A stretch of 10,915 bases of DNA from an uncultured Acetatifactor sp. (GTDB taxonomy: Bacteria > Bacillota > Clostridia > Lachnospirales > Lachnospiraceae), in NCBI GenBank assembly GCA_947626405.1, contig CANQSE010000045.1, positions 1 through 10,915 of the forward strand, in the 5' to 3' direction. The translations under genes were made by a program, and so were the position numbers. How positions within the stretch are numbered: the first letter of the stretch is position 1; every line of letters starts with the position of its first letter. The notes beneath the pieces were generated by a model that saw only the letters and a program-made list of their open reading frames with translations, had not been told where the DNA came from and searched no databases. Shown here one piece after another: positions 7,588 to 10,915 of the stretch.

Positions 7588-7620
7588 TCGAAATATCTGC
7601 ACAATGATCGAAATATCTGT
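7581..7620 (+). repeat. 20-bp tandem duplication over the ilvD stop codon
   Basis: ACAATGATCGAAATATCTGC (7581-7600) is repeated immediately at 7601-7620 with only the last base changed (C to T). The first copy contains the ilvD stop (TGA, 7585-7587), so the duplication lies mostly in the 83-base gap before the small membrane protein gene. It looks like a recent slippage or duplication event. Confidence 0.85.
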
Positions 7621-7670
7621 GAAAAATGCAGGTTTGCTGCCGCATGACAACGGAAAGGAAGTGACACCCA

Positions 7671-7985
7671 ATGATTGCTTTTCTGATATGGATGGTTGTG
7701 GGAATGTTTTTTATCGGTCTTGGCATCCAGTGTCTGTTTGCAGGGAAACCTGTGGGCTTCTGGGCAAACACAAAGGTTTTTGAGGTAAAGGATCTGAAAA
7801 CGTACAACCGTGCCATGGCAAAGCTGTGGTGTACTTTCGGGGCGGTGTTCATCGTCATCGGGATTCCGCTTCTTATGGAGAATAAAGCTTTGATCATAAT
7901 CCCGATACTGGGTGTCATGTGGGAAGCCATAGCGGCAATGATCATCTATACACAGGTAATAGAGAAAAAATATAGAAAGCACTGA
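7671..7985 (+). CDS. Small three-span membrane protein inside the ilv operon, function unknown
   Basis: The 104-residue protein has three likely membrane spans: about 2-23, 52-68 and 72-95. Between the first two lies a 28-residue loop with GKPVGFWANTKVFEVKD (25-41) and YNRAMAKLW (45-53), and the protein ends in the basic tail EKKYRKH. The pattern G-F-W-x-N-T, then N-R-x-x-A-K-L-W leading into a hydrophobic span, loosely recalls SdpI-like or DUF3784-type small membrane proteins. I am not sure of either family, and no function is proposed. The start is supported by AAGGAAGTG with a roughly 10-base spacer. It stands 83 bases after ilvD and 68 before ilvB on the same strand with no terminator between, so it is probably co-transcribed with them. 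Its stop codon is part of a hairpin arm that can fold next to the ilvB ribosome binding site. It has no cofactor or enzyme motifs. Confidence 0.85.
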   Translation: MIAFLIWMVVGMFFIGLGIQCLFAGKPVGFWANTKVFEVKDLKTYNRAMAKLWCTFGAVFIVIGIPLLMENKALIIIPILGVMWEAIAAMIIYTQVIEKKYRKH

Positions 7986-8038
7986 CGGAAAAACCTCCGC
8001 GGATAAAAAAGCGCGGCGGACGGAAAATATTCCGTCAG
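7982..8038 (+). promoter_or_regulatory. Alternative hairpins before ilvB, possible coupling or attenuation element
   Basis: CTGACGGAA (7982-7990), which includes the stop codon of the membrane protein gene, is perfectly complementary to TTCCGTCAG (8030-8038). Inside this 9-bp outer helix CCTCCGCG (7994-8001) pairs with CGCGGCGG (8012-8019) through one G-U pair and a 10-base loop. The same 3' arm can instead pair locally as GACGGAA (8019-8025) with TTCCGTC (8030-8036) across a 4-base loop. The two folds exclude each other because they share the 3' arm. The ilvB ribosome binding site AAAGGAG (8039-8045) begins one base after that arm. A ribosome stopping at 7983-7985 would cover the outer 5' arm. 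There is no T run, so it is not a terminator. Confidence 0.6.
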
Positions 8039-8053
8039 AAAGGAGAAAATAAA

Positions 8054-9736
8054 ATGCAGCTTACAGGTTCCGAAATCGTTATAGAGTGTTTAAAGGAGCA
8101 GGGGGTTGACACAGTCTTTGGCTATCCCGGCGGCTCTATTTTAAACATTTATGACGCACTATACAGGCACAGCTCGGAGATCAGACATATTCTGACATCC
8201 CACGAGCAGGGGGCGGCGCACGCGGCGGACGGCTACGCAAGAGCTACAGGAAAAGTCGGCGTCTGTATGGCCACGAGCGGTCCCGGCGCCACAAATCTTG
8301 TGACGGGTATTGCAACAGCCTATATGGACTCAGTTCCAATGGTGGCTATCACCGCAAACGTCAATCTTCCCATGCTGGGAAAGGACAGCTTTCAGGAGGT
8401 TGACATCGCGGGAGTCACTATACCGATCACAAAGCACAGCTATATTGTAAAAAATGTGGCGGAGCTTGCACCTACCCTGCGCAGAGCCTTTGAAATCGCC
8501 CGCAGCGGAAGACCCGGGCCCGTTCTGGTTGATATCACAAAGGACGTTACAGCGGCGGTGTGTGAGTACAATCCTGAAAAGCCTCCTGAGAGGGAGCGCA
8601 GCGTCTCCTACACTAAGGAGGAGTTTGAGCAGGTGCTTGAGTATATCAATCAGGCGCAGAGACCATATATATACCTGGGCGGCGGCGCGATCCTGTCCGA
8701 AGCTTCAGAGGAGGTGGCGGAGTTTGCGGAGCTTATTGACGCTCCCGTCTGCGACACGTTGATGGCTAAGGGAGCCTTTGACGGCACAAGTCCCCGCTAT
8801 ACGGGCATGATCGGCATGCACGGGACAAAAACCTCCAATCTCGGAGTGAGCCAGTGCGATCTTCTGATCGCTCTGGGCGCCAGATTTTCCGACCGTGTGA
8901 TCGGAAATCCGAAAAAATTTGCAGAGGGCGCAAAAATTGTGCATATCGACATCGATGCTGCGGAGATAAACAAAAATATCCGTGTGGACGCAAGTCTTGT
9001 AGGCGATCTGAAGCTGGCGCTCACTCAGCTTAACCGGAGCATTACTAAAAAGAAGCATACCGAGTGGATGAATACCATTATGCAGTTAAAGGCAAAATAT
9101 CCTTTGAAGTATGACGATGAGAACCTTTCCTGTCCTTACATTATGGAGACAATCGACAGGGTTACAAAAGGCGAGGCAATTATAACGACTGATGTGGGAC
9201 AGCACCAGATGTGGGCGGCTCAGTTTTACCGCTATACAAAGCCGCGCACCTTCCTTTCGTCAGGCGGACTCGGCACCATGGGATACGGACTTGGAGCCTG
9301 CATAGGCGCACAGGTCGGAAAGCCTGATATGCTGTGCATAAACATCGCAGGGGACGGCTGCTTCCGCATGAATATGAATGAGCTTGCAACCGCCAGCCGC
9401 TATAATATTCCCATTATACAGGTGGTTATAAACAACCATGTGCTGGGAATGGTGAGACAGTGGCAGACTCTTTTTTACGGAAAGCGCTATTCACAGACAG
9501 TCTTAAACGACAAGGTAGATTTCTGCAAGGTCGCGGAGGGACTGGGCTGCGCCGCCATCCGTGTCACAAAAAAGGAGGAGGTGGCTGAGGCTCTTGAAAA
9601 GGCCATCGCAATGAAAGCGCCGGTGCTTATCGAGTGCGTGATACCTGAGGACGATAAAGTGTTCCCTATGGTTCCGGCGGGCGCGCCTATCACCGAAGTG
9701 TTTGACGGGGATGATCTGAAAGAAAAGACCACCTGA
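8054..9736 (+). CDS. ilvB: Acetolactate synthase, catalytic (large) subunit
   Basis: IlvB condenses two pyruvates to 2-acetolactate, or pyruvate with 2-ketobutyrate to 2-aceto-2-hydroxybutyrate (EC 2.2.1.6), using thiamine diphosphate, Mg2+ and FAD. The 560-residue protein is full length, with three domains in the usual order. It shows YPGGSILNIYDAL (24-36), SHEQGAAHAADGYARATGK (49-67, catalytic Glu51), GKDSFQEVDI (109-118), the FAD-domain region LIALGARFSDRV (270-281) and the thiamine diphosphate motif GDG (433-435) to NN (460-461). The conserved Trp is Trp470 in VRQWQTLFYGKRYSQ. The FAD/quinone-type anabolic length and the ilv context favour biosynthetic AHAS over catabolic AlsS. At the position of the plant herbicide-site Pro197 it has Asn104 by my alignment. 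AAAGGAG, 8 bases upstream, serves the ATG. The regulatory subunit gene ilvN does not follow; the next gene is a cell-wall protein 19 bases on. Confidence 0.96.
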   Translation: MQLTGSEIVIECLKEQGVDTVFGYPGGSILNIYDALYRHSSEIRHILTSHEQGAAHAADGYARATGKVGVCMATSGPGATNLVTGIATAYMDSVPMVAITANVNLPMLGKDSFQEVDIAGVTIPITKHSYIVKNVAELAPTLRRAFEIARSGRPGPVLVDITKDVTAAVCEYNPEKPPERERSVSYTKEEFEQVLEYINQAQRPYIYLGGGAILSEASEEVAEFAELIDAPVCDTLMAKGAFDGTSPRYTGMIGMHGTKTSNLGVSQCDLLIALGARFSDRVIGNPKKFAEGAKIVHIDIDAAEINKNIRVDASLVGDLKLALTQLNRSITKKKHTEWMNTIMQLKAKYPLKYDDENLSCPYIMETIDRVTKGEAIITTDVGQHQMWAAQFYRYTKPRTFLSSGGLGTMGYGLGACIGAQVGKPDMLCINIAGDGCFRMNMNELATASRYNIPIIQVVINNHVLGMVRQWQTLFYGKRYSQTVLNDKVDFCKVAEGLGCAAIRVTKKEEVAEALEKAIAMKAPVLIECVIPEDDKVFPMVPAGAPITEVFDGDDLKEKTT

Positions 9737-9755
9737 AAAATCTGTTGACGAGAAT

Positions 9756-10694
9756 ATGAATGAAAAACGAAGGTTATCAATTTCCAGGGTAATTATAATT
9801 GTTATTTTAACACTGCTTCTGCTTTTATTAACAGGATATCTGCTCCTGGCGTTCTACTATCGGGACGGGTTTGGACTGAATACCTGGATAAACGGGATAT
9901 ACTGCACCGGAAAGTCGGCGGAAGAAGTAAACCGAGAGCTTATGTTGAGCGTTGATGCTCCCGTGATAAAAATTACGGTCGGTTCCGGAGACGGCAGCGC
10001 GGTGGAAAGCGAGATAAATCTGGCGGATGTGGGCTTTGGATGCGATTATCTGCCGGCGCTTAAAAGATTCCTTGATGAGCAGAATCCGTATCTGTGGATA
10101 GATAATATTACTTTTCACAAAAACCATCAGATACAGCCCGATATCACATATGATGCGGAGGCCTTCAGGAAAGCGTTTGATGAGACTGTGGCCCCGTATT
10201 ATGAACGCCCGAGTGGGGATTATGTGCTGAAGCTGGACAGCAGGGAGGGGTGGACGGCCTATGACGGGCTGACGCATCTCTTTGACGGGGATAAAGCCTT
10301 TTTATTGGTGCAGGAGGCCATAGCGCAGGGGCAGTACGAGTTTGACATTGACCGGATGGATTGCTTTTACGACATCCCCTTTACTGCCGGACAGGAGGAG
10401 AGGAGGGAGCTTTTCAAGCGGCTTGACGAGTTTGTACAATGCGATCTTGTCTACGATATGGGAGACGTACAGATAAAGCTTGACAGGCTGACGGCTTCTT
10501 ATATGCTGCAAAGCGTATACAGGGAGGATATCGGGATGGATTATCCCGTGCTCGACGGGGACGGACAGCTTGTTCTTGACGCGGAGCAGATTAAGAGGAA
10601 AAGAGAGGAAGTTTGCGAGTACGCGGGGAGACATCATAACGGTGCCTTCAGGAGGTACGTACGGTACAACCCTGGACCAGGAGGCCGAGGTTGA
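9756..10694 (+). CDS. L,D-transpeptidase-type protein, N-terminal part; reading frame lost near 10596
   Basis: The open frame gives 312 residues. A basic N-terminus and one membrane span (about 11-35) are followed by GLNTWINGIYCTGKSAEEV (40-58) and an extracellular region like the peptidoglycan-binding (PG_binding_4) domain found before YkuD domains in Clostridia. Family-like sequence continues to LVLDAEQIK (272-280). After that the frame turns into unlike sequence and stops at 10692-10694. The +1 frame takes up the family sequence at 10597, so the last 32 or so residues here are probably an artefact of a frameshift. The start has no clear ribosome binding site and lies 19 bases after ilvB, so translation may depend on readthrough or coupling. 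The intact protein would be a membrane-anchored enzyme forming 3-3 cross-links in peptidoglycan or attaching to it. Whether the break is biological or an assembly error cannot be told from the sequence. Confidence 0.8.
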   Translation: MNEKRRLSISRVIIIVILTLLLLLLTGYLLLAFYYRDGFGLNTWINGIYCTGKSAEEVNRELMLSVDAPVIKITVGSGDGSAVESEINLADVGFGCDYLPALKRFLDEQNPYLWIDNITFHKNHQIQPDITYDAEAFRKAFDETVAPYYERPSGDYVLKLDSREGWTAYDGLTHLFDGDKAFLLVQEAIAQGQYEFDIDRMDCFYDIPFTAGQEERRELFKRLDEFVQCDLVYDMGDVQIKLDRLTASYMLQSVYREDIGMDYPVLDGDGQLVLDAEQIKRKREEVCEYAGRHHNGAFRRYVRYNPGPGGRG

Positions 10695-10915
10695 CTTCCT
10701 CATGGAAAACCTGCTTAGCGGGAAACTGCACGACGGGGAACCGGACATTCACGTTCCGTCTTATATCAGGGAGGGATATGTCCGCGGAAAGGACGACATA
10801 GGAGGAACATATATCGAGGTTGATATGACCGGACAGCACATGTATTATTATGTGGACGGTACCCTGGAACTGGATACGGATATTGTGACGGGGAACACCG
10901 GGCGCAGGATGGGAA
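10597..10915 (+). pseudogene. Continuation of the L,D-transpeptidase in the +1 frame, cut by the window end
   Basis: From 10597 the +1 frame reads GKERKFASTRGDIITVPSGG, then TYGTTLDQEAEVDFLMENLL, which is the end of the peptidoglycan-binding domain as known from YkuD proteins (pattern R-x-F-x-T-x-x-G, then GGTYG and DQEAE). It goes on through GKDDIGGTYIEVDMTGQHMY, the typical start of a YkuD catalytic domain, to VTGNTGRRMG at the window end, without a stop. The catalytic His and Cys would lie beyond 10915. It has no start of its own and belongs to the gene beginning at 9756. Confidence 0.85.

Noticed and set aside
7535..7783. 82-codon plus-strand frame overlapping the end of ilvD and the membrane protein gene
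   Set aside because: Out of frame with both real genes, no ribosome binding site, no recognisable protein features.

Overview
The window looks like a chromosomal segment from a Gram-positive, anaerobic Clostridia-type bacterium, most plausibly a member of the Lachnospiraceae. This is inferred from AGG/ATA-rich codon use, strong GGAGG-type ribosome binding sites, the gene order leuB-ilvD-ilvB, a tgt-yajC neighbourhood, and a peptidoglycan-binding/YkuD L,D-transpeptidase of the kind common in these bacteria. No phage, transposase, CRISPR, tRNA or rRNA was seen.

Layout. Positions 1-120 hold the last 39 codons of an unrecognised plus-strand gene. It converges on a minus-strand chorismate synthase (aroC, 172-1284). 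A 469-base AT-rich region (1285-1753) follows. It holds a 16-bp perfect palindrome overlapping a possible aroC promoter, and a striking 15-unit, 12-bp tandem array (1553-1734). Everything to the right of this is on the plus strand. A membrane-anchored VanY-type D,D-carboxypeptidase (1754-2833) is separated by 5 bases from tRNA-guanine transglycosylase (tgt, 2839-3975). After an intergenic palindromic repeat element comes yajC (4162-4497) with its own promoter and a good intrinsic terminator (4585-4625). A new promoter (4679-4707) then starts the branched-chain amino acid genes leuB (4762-5847), ilvD (5914-7587), a small unidentified membrane protein (7671-7985) and ilvB (8054-9736). The last gene (9756 to the window end) is an L,D-transpeptidase-type protein whose reading frame is broken near 10596 and resumes in the +1 frame.

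How the genes work together. leuB, ilvD and ilvB serve valine, isoleucine and leucine synthesis and are probably one transcript. The small membrane protein sits inside this operon. Between it and ilvB lie two mutually exclusive hairpins next to the ilvB ribosome binding site, which suggests translational coupling or another cis control. The acetolactate synthase regulatory subunit (ilvN) and leuA/C/D are not in the window. VanY and the L,D-transpeptidase both act on cell-wall peptides. Tgt modifies tRNA, YajC belongs to the Sec holotranslocon, and AroC makes chorismate.

Most of the window is ordinary core metabolism. The parts worth a second look are the tandem array, the competing hairpins before ilvB, the small membrane protein, the broken L,D-transpeptidase, the 20-bp duplication over the ilvD stop codon, and the palindromic element after tgt.
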